Part shown: piece after piece, positions 1 to 9,772 of the stretch
Numbering within the stretch: the first letter of the stretch is position 1
Layout of the letters: each line of letters begins with the position of its first letter
Origin: Annona cherimola
Lineage: Eukaryota > Streptophyta > Magnoliopsida > Magnoliales > Annonaceae
Assembly (NCBI GenBank): GCA_030490835.1
Contig: CM059972.1
Coordinates: forward strand, 89,327,137 to 89,391,136
Length of the DNA: 64,000 bases
Reading direction: 5' to 3'
The notes under the pieces: generated by a model
What the model was told of the DNA's origin: nothing
The model's database searches: none
What the model saw: the letters and a program-made list of their open reading frames with translations, nothing else
Program-made: the position numbers and the translations under genes

Positions 1-763
1 CTGAAGTTGACTCTGCCTGCGACTTGGGTCGTAAAGTTCAAAAATTTGAACGTTGACGCATTTATTACACGCCAACCAACTCTCTAACGTTCAAATCTCT
101 CCTTGCATTATATATAGACACTCGAGTGAACGAGGAAACACACAAGATTGAGCAAAAAAAGAGGAAAGAGAAGCTACTAAGTTCTATATCCCACTTTCTT
201 CTACATTTGAGTGATTTATACATGTTTTGAAGGAAGAAGGAGATTTAACTTGCTGCATACTCCAACGTCGATCGATTTGTCACTTCTACGTGTTCTTCCT
301 CGAGCTAAAACTTGCCTACACAAATCTGTAAAGTGTAGATTTCTTTCATTTCATTTTGTTATTTGATTTTTGATACTTGGTTTGATTTTGGTGTTTCAAA
401 CCAAGTGATAGCAAAGTAGCGTTGTGACTGGAGTGAGACTTGTCACCTACTTGCGCTACGTGTTGTATATGCCCCATAGAGCTAGAATCTAGAAGAGAGC
501 GGAGGCTCTAGTTGTATTCGCGAAATACATAGAAGTCACAAGGGGTGTGATCTTGGAAGAGTGGAGTAGAGAAGGTTGTCCGAACCACTATAAATCTTGT
601 CCATTGTTTTTCATTTCCGCTTTCATAATCTTGTTGTTTTCCATTTGCTTTACTAAAGGGGACTAAACTAAACCGGGATAAAGTTTCTAATTTAAATTAA
701 AAATTTTAAATACCCAATTCACCCCTCCCCTCTTGAGAAATTGCCATTAACTCGGGACCAACA
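1..763 (+). mobile_element. Truncated 5' LTR of element B (Sirevirus-like Ty1/copia)
   Basis: This is the 3' part of an LTR whose beginning lies outside the window. It aligns with 20200-21011 in the 3' LTR of the same element, ends in CCAACA, and is followed directly by a primer binding site. A TATA box (TATATATA) lies at 109-116. It is 49 bases shorter than its partner because it has one copy, not two, of a 49-50 bp unit (from about 470). Numerous point differences from the 3' LTR show an old insertion. Confidence 0.9.
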
Positions 764-765
764 AG

Positions 766-777
766 TGGTATCGGAGC
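766..777 (+). other. Primer binding site of element B
   Basis: TGGTATCGGAGC begins two bases after the LTR end. It matches the initiator-Met tRNA complement used by Ty1/copia elements except for one A-to-G change (element A has TGGTATCAGAGC). Confidence 0.85.
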
Positions 778-993
778 AGGCATTTGAGTTTTACCAAAGA
801 GATCTTTTGATTTGACATCCCAATCTACTTCCGTTCCCGCATTTGCCTAATGCCAATATTTTACTAGACCACCATTGTTTGATAGGAACAATTTTGGCTA
901 TTGGAAGCTACGTATGAATCAACTCATCATGACTACAGATATGGACTCTTGGATTGTAATCCAAGACAGTGTGACCTTGTTTACTGATGAAAG
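778..993 (+). pseudogene. gag: 5' end of gag of element B, start codon lost
   Basis: The segment is homologous to the leader and first gag codons of element A (2724-2945). The ATG found in A at 2758 is altered here (TTGACATCC in place of ATGGCATCC), and further indels are present. The reading continues at 11856, because element A was inserted after position 993. This is a remnant, not a functional gene. Confidence 0.8.
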
Positions 994-1119
994 TGTTGGA
1001 AACAATGTTTAAAACAATAAAAATTGACCAAAACTTGAGTTTTGATGATTAACAAGAACTAATTTGAGTATATAAAAGGTACTAATGTGTTTACTAATTG
1101 TTTAAGGAAAGCAAAGAGG

Positions 1120-1895
1120 TCAAGTCGATCTACAAGTCGACTTGGACTTCGACTTGGGTGAAGTCGATCCCAAAGTCGACTCAAAAATCGACTTGAGAAT
1201 GAATCCCAAAAGGCAACAGGTGAAGTCGCAGGTCAAGTCGACTCCACTTGCGACTTAGGAAGTCAAGTCGCATACGAAGTCGACTCCAGAATCGACTTCA
1301 AACAAAAGAAAATGTCCAGCGTTGATTTTGGGGGACGAAGCTGCCCAAGTCGCAAACGAAGTCGACTCCAGGAGCGACTTGAGTCAAGTTGCAGACAAGG
1401 TCGACTCCAACTTCGACTTGAGGATCATATTGAACTTGTTCAAACCCAAATGAGATGAAAAGTTCATTCACAAGGAAACAAATGAAGATTCTTGAAGATC
1501 AAAGCTAAGACTCATATTCAATGTTCAAATCAAGTCTATCAAGCCAAGGCAAATATTCAAGCTTATTCAAATAAGGCAACACCCAAGTTATGGAGACCAA
1601 GTGAGTCCAAGACTAAGCGAGGAACAAACATATATCATGCAAGAACTCAAACAGCTCAAAAGCTTTGCAAAGATCAAGCCGAATCTTGAAGATCAAAGCA
1701 GCTTCAGCAAAACCCGAGCCAAGTCGCAGGCTAAGTCGACTTCAGGTTCGACTTGAGTCGAAGTCTAAAATCAAGTCGACTAAAACTCAGACTTGGGAAA
1801 TTGGAAGAACTGGAGTCGCAGACGAAGTCGACTCCAGATGCGACTTGGGTTGCCAAGTCGCAAGCCAAGTCGACTCCATCTTCGACTTGGGTATA
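1120..1895 (+). promoter_or_regulatory. Array of nested palindromic modules in U3
   Basis: About six to eight modules share the layout AAGTCGCA, 2-4 bases, AAGTCGACTCC, about 4 bases, TGCGACTT. The outer arms are reverse complements of each other and the centre (AAGTCGACTT) is itself a palindrome. Clear examples lie near 1234-1262, 1268-1296, 1349-1382, 1804-1848 and 1855-1890. All lie upstream of the TATA box at 1972. Sirevirus LTRs are described as carrying conserved repeated motifs upstream of TATA; a transcription-factor binding role is inferred. Confidence 0.6.
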
Positions 1896-1971
1896 ACGGT
1901 CAAATTTTCGAACGTTGAAGTTCATTTATTGCGCACCAACCACCTCCATAACGTTCATATTTTCTTCTCTC

Positions 1972-1979
1972 TATAAAAG
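1972..1979 (+). promoter_or_regulatory. TATA box of element A 5' LTR
   Basis: TATAAAAG follows a pyrimidine-rich stretch and is followed by a leader free of the palindromic modules. The identical box in the 3' LTR is at 11118-11125. Confidence 0.75.
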
Positions 1980-2711
1980 GACCCTCAAATGAACGTGAAA
2001 AATAGACAAGAACATTACAAGATACTACTATATACTCTACAAAGTCCAAAGTGAGAAAAGAAGATCTAGAAAGGAATCCTATTTGCTTTTCTCCATTTCT
2101 GAGTGGTTCGTATACATTCTAAGGAAGAAGAAGAAAGCTTCAAGTTGCATGCGCCTTCATCAATATTCATCCAAAGCTGCTTCTACAACTTCTTCCTCGA
2201 GCTAAATCTGCCTACACAAATCTGTAAAGTGTAGTTTCATTTATTTCATTGTCTTGTTGTATAAATCTTGATTTAGCTTGGGTAGCTAAGATCAAGTATA
2301 TGCAAAGTAGGGTGTGATTGGAGTGAGACTCATCACCTACTTTTGCATGTGAGTTGCTTATGCCCCCTAGAGCTAGAATCTAGAAGAGAGCAAGTGGCTC
2401 TAGTTGTATATGCCCCCTAGAGCTGAAATCTAGAAGAGAGCGGTGACTCTAAGTGTATTCGTGGAATACATAGTGAAACCCAAGTCACAACAGAGTGTGA
2501 GCTTGGAAGAGTGGAGTAGGGAAGGTTTGCCCGAACCACTATAAATCTTGTGTTATATCTCTTTTTACTGCTTTATCTTTATTGCTCTCTAGCTCTTTTC
2601 AAAAGGGGATTAATTACTCAAAGGGTTAAGTCTTTATTTACCAAAGATTTTTTAAAGAACCCAATTCACCCCTCCCCTCTTGGGTTTTGCCACTAACTCG
2701 GGACCAACAAG

Positions 2712-2723
2712 TGGTATCAGAGC
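2712..2723 (+). other. Primer binding site of element A
   Basis: TGGTATCAGAGC lies two bases downstream of the LTR and matches the 3' end of plant initiator-Met tRNA, the usual primer of Ty1/copia reverse transcription. Confidence 0.95.
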
Positions 2724-2757
2724 AGGTCTTTGAGTTTACCAAAGAGATCTTATCAAA

Positions 2758-4560
2758 ATGGCATCCCAATCTACTTCCGTTCCCGCTTTTGCTGAAGGCC
2801 AATCCTTTACAAGGCCACCGTTGTTTGATGGGAACAATTTTGGATATTGGAAGCTTCGTATGAAGCAACTCATCATGGCTACCGACATGGACTCTTGGAT
2901 TGCTATCCAAGATGGAGTAACCTTGCCTACCGATGAAAGAGCTTCCAAATGGACCGATGAGGAAGTAAGAATTGTTAAGAGCAACGCCAAAGCTATGAAC
3001 TCTTTATTTTGTGCTCTTAATGCTTCTGAATATGATAGAGTATCCTCTTGCTTGACCGCCAAAGAAATATGGGATACGCTAACCTCTATCTATGAAGGAA
3101 CTTCTCAAGTCCAAGGGACGAGAAGAAATATTTTGATTGGAGAACTAGAGAATTTTAGAATGCTAGAAATAGAAAATATTTCTGAAATGTTCGCTAGATT
3201 CTCAAAAATCACTAATGCTTTAAAAGGTCTTGGAAAGGCTATTTCTGAATCTGAGCAGGTTATGAAGATCTTAAGAGCTCTACCGGAATCATGGACTCCA
3301 AAGATCACTGCAATAGAAGAAGCCAAAGACCTAAACACTTTAAAGCTTGAAGACTTAATTAGCTCACTCATGTCACATGAGCTAATTAAAAGAAGAAATG
3401 AAGATCAACATAGGGGCAAAAGAGCAATCGCCTTGAAAGCCGCACAAGACACTGACGATACCTCCTCTTCTCAAAACGACGACGAGATTGCCCTTCTCAC
3501 AAAACGCTTCAGAAAATTTGTGAGGAAAGGGAAAAATTTCAGAAGCTTCAAGGAAAGAACTCCCAAAGAGAAGAAGAAAGAACCAACCAAATGCTACCGA
3601 TGCGGCGGTTCGGGACATATGCAAGCTCAATGTCCAACTCCCGAAGAAAGCAAGGCAAACGAACAAAGAAAGGATAGAAGGAACAACAAAAGATTCCAAA
3701 AGTACAAAGGTAGAGGCATGTATGTAAACGATGAGGAATCTACAACGAGTAATTCCTCAACCGACGAAAATGAGGCGGAAGAATGTGCAAGAATTTGCTG
3801 CATGGCACAAATCGAACAAGAAGAACGAATTACCTCAACAAAATGCACAAGCGATGAAGAGGTAAGTTCCAAACTCTCCCATTCTAAATCAAGTTCTACT
3901 TCCTTTCAAGAATGCCTCAAATGTACTGAATTAGATGAGCTACAAACTGCATATGATTCATTATATGAAGAGATGAAGAAATTAGGAAGCAAGTTTACAA
4001 TTAAGAAAAAACAATGTGATGCAACAATAATTGTAAATGGTAAACTTGCAGAAAGATTAGACAAATTGAAAGATGAAAATGATCTGCTGAAAAAGGAAAA
4101 CAAATCATTAAATGAATCATTAGCTAAGTTCTCTAATCCAGGAGAAAGTGTCAAAATGTTTTTGAATATGACCTCCCAAACACATAAAAGAGGTCTTGGG
4201 TATCATACATTTGAGCAAGGAGAAAGTAGCAAATCAAATGTACAAATACTTGAGAAACATCAAACTAAAAATGCATCTATGTACAAGCCACAAAAGAAAA
4301 ATTTTAAGTGGACTAGAAGACCAACATTTGAACCATTGCATACTTGGAAGCCTACTCCAAGATTACCTATGGCTTGTAATTTCTGCAATAAAATGGGACA
4401 CAAAACTTACAAATGTAATTTTAAGAAATTATATGACCATGGTGCAAAATTAGTTTGGGTTCCAAGAAACACAAGATTTGGGCTTTCAAAGTTAGAACAA
4501 CAAAAATTGATTTATATTACTAACCCAAATGGACCCATAAAATGGGTACCAAGGAGATAA
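2758..4560 (+). CDS. gag: Gag polyprotein of element A
   Basis: This 600-aa structural protein forms the virus-like particle and binds the element RNA. Residues about 20-50 (FDGNNFGYWKLRM) match the start of copia-type Gag; residues about 85-220 form the UBN2-type Gag core. A CCHC zinc knuckle lies at C279-C292 (CYRCGGSGHMQAQC). An acidic, serine-rich linker follows, then a helical, Lys/Glu-rich probable coiled coil at about 385-460, and a second CCHC knuckle at C540-C553 (CNFCNKMGHKTYKC). Two widely spaced knuckles and a long C-terminal extension are unlike short copia Gags and fit Sireviruses. The ATG at 2758 is the first after the primer site. The frame ends at TAA 4558-4560; pol lies in the +1 frame, so pol expression needs a frameshift or splicing (a candidate intron is noted at 3862-4582). 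Confidence 0.95.
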   Translation: MASQSTSVPAFAEGQSFTRPPLFDGNNFGYWKLRMKQLIMATDMDSWIAIQDGVTLPTDERASKWTDEEVRIVKSNAKAMNSLFCALNASEYDRVSSCLTAKEIWDTLTSIYEGTSQVQGTRRNILIGELENFRMLEIENISEMFARFSKITNALKGLGKAISESEQVMKILRALPESWTPKITAIEEAKDLNTLKLEDLISSLMSHELIKRRNEDQHRGKRAIALKAAQDTDDTSSSQNDDEIALLTKRFRKFVRKGKNFRSFKERTPKEKKKEPTKCYRCGGSGHMQAQCPTPEESKANEQRKDRRNNKRFQKYKGRGMYVNDEESTTSNSSTDENEAEECARICCMAQIEQEERITSTKCTSDEEVSSKLSHSKSSSTSFQECLKCTELDELQTAYDSLYEEMKKLGSKFTIKKKQCDATIIVNGKLAERLDKLKDENDLLKKENKSLNESLAKFSNPGESVKMFLNMTSQTHKRGLGYHTFEQGESSKSNVQILEKHQTKNASMYKPQKKNFKWTRRPTFEPLHTWKPTPRLPMACNFCNKMGHKTYKCNFKKLYDHGAKLVWVPRNTRFGLSKLEQQKLIYITNPNGPIKWVPRR

Positions 4561-4582
4561 GATTTATTTGCTTATTTTTCAG
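3862..4582 (+). other. Candidate intron joining gag to pol in frame
   Basis: AG|GTAAGT at 3860-3867 is a full consensus donor. The stretch TTGCTTATTTTTCAG ending at 4582 looks like a strong acceptor. Both cuts fall between codons: 3861 ends a gag codon and 4583 begins a pol codon, so removal of 721 bases would bypass the gag stop and the frame change. Element B keeps a weaker donor (AG|GTAACC, after 12784) and a strong acceptor (ATTTTTGCAG, ending 13505) with the same phases. There is no transcript evidence. A second GTAAGT inside pol (5963) shows that such donors also occur without obvious purpose. Confidence 0.35.
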
Positions 4583-7500
4583 ACATGTTTTAAGGCAAAG
4601 GCAAACAATGAATGGTTTATGGATAGCGGCTGCTCAAGGCATATGACCGGAGAAAGAAGTTTGTTTCACAAACTTAAGCCTTGTAATGATGGAATGGTTA
4701 CCTTTGGCAATAATGAAAAAGGTAAAATTAAAGGTAAAGGAAATATACATAGTATTTCAAATGCATGCATGGAAGATGTTTTGTTTGTTGAAGGACTCAA
4801 ACACAATTTAATGAGCATTAGCCAATTATGTGATAAAGGGTACAAAGTTGTGTTTGAATCATCTATATGTAATGTATTTGATGGAGAGCATATCATGTTT
4901 AGTGGTAAAAGACATGGAAATGTATATTTGGTTTCACTTGATGAATTGAATGGTCAATGTCTAATGGCCATTGATAATGATCCATGGGTTTGGCATAAAA
5001 GGCTTGGACATATAAACATGGGAAACATAAAAACCCTATGGAAAAAGAGTTTGGTAGAAGGATTACCAAGATTGAAATATGACAAAGACAAGATTTGCAA
5101 GGCATGTCAATTATCAAAACAACCCAAGATGCCTTTCTCTACCAAAAAGGAAATTTCCACCACTAAGCCACTTGAATTACTACATATGGATCTATACGGG
5201 CCATCCGACATTCTAACCATTGGTGGAAAGAAATATGTATTTGTCATAGTTGATGATTTTTCAAGATTCACATGGATAATTCTCTTAGCTAGTAAAGATG
5301 AAGCCTTCTCTATGTTTGCAACTTTTGTAAATTTGGTGCAAAATGAAAAACAAAGTACTATTGTGACCATAAGAAGCGATCATGGTGGCGAATTCGAAAA
5401 CAAACGATTCATGGAATTTTGCAATGAAAAAGGAATTCACTACACATTTTCTGCACCAAGAACTCCACAACAAAATGGAGTAGTAGAAAGGAAAAATAGA
5501 ACTATACAAGAGATGGCTAGAACTATGCTAAATGAGAGCAATCTATCCAAGAAATTTTGGGGTGAAGCTGTAAGTACAGCTTGTCATGTATTGAACCGTG
5601 TTACCATTCGAGCAATCTTGAAAAAGACCCCATATGAACTATGGAAAGGAAGGAAACCAAATATTTCTTATTTTCATGCTTTTGGATGTACATGTTATGT
5701 TTTGAATAATGGAAAAACTAACTTGGGAAAGTTAGATGCTAAAAGTGATGAGGCTATATTTCTTGGATATTCATCAAATAGCAAAGCATATAGAGTTTTC
5801 AATAAACGAAACCAAATTATTGAAGAATCCATACACGTTGTATTTGATGAAATTAACAAAACTCCGAAAAAGGAAGATGAACTAAGTGATGCAGATGAGA
5901 CAAAAGGTAAAGAACAACCAAAGGAACTCGAGCTCAAGCCAGAAAATCTCATGGAGGAAGAGGTAAGTGAAGGTAATGATTCTTATAAACCTCCAACTAA
6001 TTTAAAGTTCAAAAATGCCCATCCAATTGAGCAAGTTATTGGAAATATATATGAAGGAGTGAAAACTAGAAGATCAAAACAAAACGTTTATGGTCAATAT
6101 GCCTTTGTATCTAAAATTGAACCAAATACCATTGAACAAGCTCTCAATGATGAACATTGGATTATTGCAATGCAAGAAGAGCTAAACCAATTCGAAAGGA
6201 ACAATGTATGACATTTAGTTCCTAGACCAAATAATCACACTATCATAGGTACTAAATGGATATTTAGGAACAAATTAGATGAAAGCGGACTCGTAATAAG
6301 AAACAAGGCAAGATTAGTAGCCAAAGGGTATTCCCAAGAAGAAGGAATTGATTTTGAAGAATCATATGCACCCGTGGCAAGATTAGAAGCCATACGCATT
6401 TTACTAGCATTTGCTTCTCACATGAATTTCAAATTGTTTCAAATGGATGTAAAAAGTGCATTTTTGAATGGCTATCTAAATGAAGAAGTATATGTTGAAC
6501 AACCCCCTGGCTTTGGAGAAAAGAATCAATCAAAGTATGTCTATAAATTGACCAAAGCATTATATGGACTAAAACAAGCTCCAAGAGCTTGGTATGAAAG
6601 ATTGAATAAATTTTTGATTGACCATGAGTTTCAAAAGGGGAAAGTAGACACTACTCTGTTCATTAAATATAAAAATAAAAATATTTTAATTGTGCAGATT
6701 TATGTTGATGACATAATATTTGGTGCTACTGACGAAAAACTTTGTCAAGAGTTTTCTAAGATAATGCAGAGCGAATTCGAAATGAGTATGATGGGAGAAT
6801 TAAATTTCTTCCTTGGACTGCAAATCAAGCAACAAAGTGAAGGGATATTTCTAAATCAGTCCAAATACGCCAGAGAGATGCTCAAGAAGTTTGGAATGCA
6901 AAATAGCAAAGGAGCAAATACTCCAATGAGTTCTACAATCAAGATCGATGCGGACGAAAATGGTAAAAGTATCGATCAAACACTTTATAGAAGCATGATA
7001 GGATCCTTGCTATACTTAACTGCTTCTAGACCCGATATCCTATTTAGTGTTTGTATGTGCTCTAGATTCCAAGCATGTCCAAAAGAATCACATCTACTTG
7101 CTGTAAAAAGAATTTTTAAATATTTGTTAAAAACTACAAATCTTGGACTATGGTATCCAAAGGGGTCAACCTTTGATCTAATCGGCTATTCGGATGCAGA
7201 CTTTGCCGGATATAAAGTAGATAGAAAAAGTACCAGTGGAACTTGTCAATTTCTTGGACATATGCTAGTTTCATGGCATTCAAGAAAACAAACAAGTGTT
7301 GCACTATCTACTGCGGAAGCCGAATACATAGCCGCCGGTAGTTGTTGTGCCCAACTACTTTGGATGAAACAACAGTTGAAAGACTATGGTATTGATTATG
7401 TTGATATTCCTATTAGATGTGATAATACAAGTGCAATTTGTTTGACTAAAAATCCAGTATTGCATTCTAGAACCAAACATATTGATGTAAGACATCATTT

Positions 7501-7645
7501 TATTCGTGAACATGTTGAAAATCATGATGTGTGCTTAGAATATGTGAAAACGGAAGATCAAATTGCTGATATCTTTACCAAACCACTAGCTAAAGAATCA
7601 TTCTGTAAGATTAGGAATGATATGGGGATGATAGAACTAAATTAG
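4568..7645 (+). CDS. pol: Pol polyprotein of element A, interrupted by one in-frame TGA
   Basis: The frame has 1026 codons and is open from 4541; no ATG starts it, so the left edge given is the first TTG. Domains in order: aspartic protease (DSG at codons 19-21); integrase with HHCC zinc region (WHKRLGH, about codon 140) and catalytic core (D in HMDLYGPSD about 208, D in SDHGGEF about 270, E in [13 protein letters not shown] about 307); reverse transcriptase ([16 protein letters not shown] at 712-715); RNase H ([18 protein letters not shown] about 873, [20 protein letters not shown]). The domain order is that of Ty1/copia. TGA at 6209-6211 replaces the Trp expected before HLVPRP; downstream the frame is intact to TAG 7643-7645. 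The same TGA occurs in element B. Whether it is read through or the copy is dead cannot be told. Confidence 0.93.
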
Positions 7646-7683
7646 GAAAAATTAAAGCAAGAAGCCAAAATTTGAAAAAGGCA

Positions 7684-8170
7684 AACTGATGGGTCAAGTC
7701 GACTCCATAGGAGCCAAGTCGACTCAGCCAAGTCAACTTGGGAAAGCGAAGTCGACTCCGCTATCAAAGCGAAGTCGACTCCAAAGGGGTCAAAGTCGAC
7801 TCCGCACTACGTGTGAAGTCGACTCCAGAGAACCGAAGTCGACTTCGCCTAGGGCAAAGTCGACTCCGCGCGCGCGACCGTCCGACTTCCTCTTCTTCTT
7901 TCCCACTTTCCCTCTTCTTCCTCATTTCTCGTTCTTGCTCCTGCGATTACTTCTTTCTCTCCGACGATATCTTTTCTCCAGAAATCCATTTCTCCCTTCC
8001 GGCGACCCTCTCCTGTCCGGTAGAAATCCATTTTTTTCTAGCAAGTGCTGCTCCACCTGTTTTCGGCCAACAGATTTCTCTCTCTCTCCGGCAAAACAGC
8101 TCTCTCTCAGTTCTCTCAAGTCACAACTTCAGCTCTGTTTTCTTCTCTCTCAGTTTACAACTTCAATCCA
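7684..8170 (+). promoter_or_regulatory. Spacer between pol and the third ORF with SalI-core repeats and pyrimidine tract
   Basis: About seven copies of AAGTCGACTCC-like sequence lie in 7690-7870, the same core as in the LTR U3. A GC-rich GCGCGCGCGACCG stretch and a long C/T-rich tract (about 7885-8160) follow, just before the third ORF. Element B has the same order (16630-16735, then a pyrimidine tract to about 17190). I infer an internal promoter or leader for the third ORF. Open frames within the tract are low-complexity and are not called as genes. Confidence 0.45.
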
Positions 8171-9763
8171 ATGGCCCCAAAACCAAGAATTCCAAAGAAA
8201 GCAGTCTCAAAACCATCTCTAAAGCCTATGCCTAGACCTTCAAAGTCAACAACTGAGGAAGAGGTGCCCAGAAGGCAAAGAACACCTGCAAAACGGCCAC
8301 GAGAGGAACCCTCGACCTCGACGGGTAGGCGGGTTCGTTTCCAAACAACAACGCAGTCAACTGATCAAACTCAAAGATCAGAAAGTCGACCTGAAAGCTC
8401 TTACTCTTCAAGGATTCCTATCAAGAAGGGGCAAGTTCTAAAAATGCCCACTACTTATTTCAGGACAGAGCTACAGCATAGTCGCTTCTACAGAAACTTC
8501 TATGAACGAAAGGTATTCATTCCTAAGATCATAGATTTCAAGTTCCTCAACGACTATGAGTTCGACATAGAAGAGTTGTTGGATTTCCAAGGATGGATAC
8601 AACTATTCAAATCCGATGAACGAATCTATCCTGATCTCACAAGACAGTTTTATTATTTATGGGACGACACCAAGTTTTGCACTTATGTCAAAGGCACTGA
8701 AATACATTTTGGGAGTATCAACTATACAGATCAAGACGAAGCTCTGAGAAGAATTGGAAACATTCTTCAAGTACCTTTTGATGAAGAAAGGATTTCCCAG
8801 GATCTGACAGTGGACCAGATCTACAATGAGTTAACAAAAAGCAACAAATACCATGCAGGTACCAAATTTCTGCATTACATGGATCTTCCTCCCAGACTCA
8901 GGGTCATCCGCTTGCTAATAGCCCACTGTATCTTGCCAAAAGGAGGTGGAAGAAATCAACTCAATCCACAGGAAGCAGTGATCTTATGGAAATTGGTCAA
9001 CAAGGTGAAGATCAGTCTTCCTAGACTCTTCCTTGAAGCCCTGGCAAATAAAAAGGAGAACCCACGGGGCGTGCTACCATATGGATCCTGGATCACTTTG
9101 ATCCTGGAAAGGTGCGATGTAGACATCGACGGGGAACCATATGAAGTTCCGAAGACAACAAACGCCATCAACAGGGCTTTGCTCCAACGCATGAAGATCA
9201 ATTTGGAGCAGTTTAGGGATGATAGAATCCGGGAGAAGCTTGGCGAGCCAGTCCGAGAACAAGAGGACAATGCACAAGCTGAGGGGGAGCAAGCTCCCGA
9301 GGCATCGCCTGAACGGCCTGCATCTCCTCTGTCACACGGATCACATTCTCCTCAAGGATCCGTTGCACCCGAACGCATACCGCCTACTTCAGATCAAATG
9401 GCTGCACTTCAAAGCCTTAAAAACGAGATCTTGGATGCTATGGGTCATCAAGAAGATAGGATGACTAGCCTAGTGACCGGTGTGCTGAATGTTATCACTG
9501 ATATGCATTCCCGACAAGATCACATGGATCGGGAATTGCGTACCATCAAATATCACCTCGCCTCAGGACGTCACAAGAAGAGGCCTATGCCTGAACTCGA
9601 TCCATACGAATCGGGTTCAGTTCATAAAGCAGCATCTCCCGATCATGATATCTCCATCTACTCATCTGCCCAAAATCGTCCCATCAAACCAATCTTATAT
9701 CCGATCTCTCAATTTCAATTCACAAAATCATTAAAAGTTGATCGATTTTTGATAGATTTTTGA
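8171..9763 (+). CDS. Third ORF of element A (Sirevirus env-like position; function unknown)
   Basis: This is a 530-aa protein starting MAPKPRIPKK. The frame opens at 8045, but 8171 is preferred because the upstream part is the pyrimidine tract. The N-terminus (about 1-100) is basic, Pro/Ser/Thr-rich and probably disordered. A globular region (about 115-400) contains FYERKVFIPKIIDF and LPPRLRVIRLLIAHCILPKG and resembles the 'putative plant transposon protein' type of domain. A Pro/Glu/Ser-rich linker follows, then a probable coiled coil (about 425-475). I see no signal peptide or clear membrane segment, so an envelope role is not supported despite the env-like position. Element B carries a decayed homologue, showing the ORF belongs to the family. 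No function is assigned. Confidence 0.8.
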   Translation: MAPKPRIPKKAVSKPSLKPMPRPSKSTTEEEVPRRQRTPAKRPREEPSTSTGRRVRFQTTTQSTDQTQRSESRPESSYSSRIPIKKGQVLKMPTTYFRTELQHSRFYRNFYERKVFIPKIIDFKFLNDYEFDIEELLDFQGWIQLFKSDERIYPDLTRQFYYLWDDTKFCTYVKGTEIHFGSINYTDQDEALRRIGNILQVPFDEERISQDLTVDQIYNELTKSNKYHAGTKFLHYMDLPPRLRVIRLLIAHCILPKGGGRNQLNPQEAVILWKLVNKVKISLPRLFLEALANKKENPRGVLPYGSWITLILERCDVDIDGEPYEVPKTTNAINRALLQRMKINLEQFRDDRIREKLGEPVREQEDNAQAEGEQAPEASPERPASPLSHGSHSPQGSVAPERIPPTSDQMAALQSLKNEILDAMGHQEDRMTSLVTGVLNVITDMHSRQDHMDRELRTIKYHLASGRHKKRPMPELDPYESGSVHKAASPDHDISIYSSAQNRPIKPILYPISQFQFTKSLKVDRFLIDF

Positions 9764-9772
9764 TAGTTTGAC

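Larger units (their letters stand above)
994..2709 (+). repeat. 5' LTR of element A
   Basis: The LTR is 1716 bp with termini TGTTGG/CCAACA. The first part (U3) is filled with palindromic SalI-core modules (about 1120-1890). A TATA box lies at 1972-1979, so transcription should start around 2005. A 50-bp unit beginning TGCCCCCTAGAG is tandemly duplicated at 2361-2460. Short open frames inside (1492-1689, 1665-1976) occur identically in the 3' LTR and have no recognisable domain; they are treated as chance. Confidence 0.96.

Noticed and set aside
1492..1976. Two open frames (65 and 103 codons) in the LTR, repeated at 10638-11122
   Set aside because: They lie in U3 upstream of the TATA box, overlap the palindromic modules, and have no protein-like features.
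5963..6211. Second consensus donor (AG|GTAAGT) inside pol as the true splice site
   Set aside because: It encodes conserved residues in the integrase-RT linker, and no matching acceptor giving a sensible product was seen.
7689..8235. Overlapping open frames in the pol-to-third-ORF spacer
   Set aside because: They translate the SalI repeats and the pyrimidine tract into low-complexity Ser/Leu/Phe sequence, and are not conserved in frame in element B.
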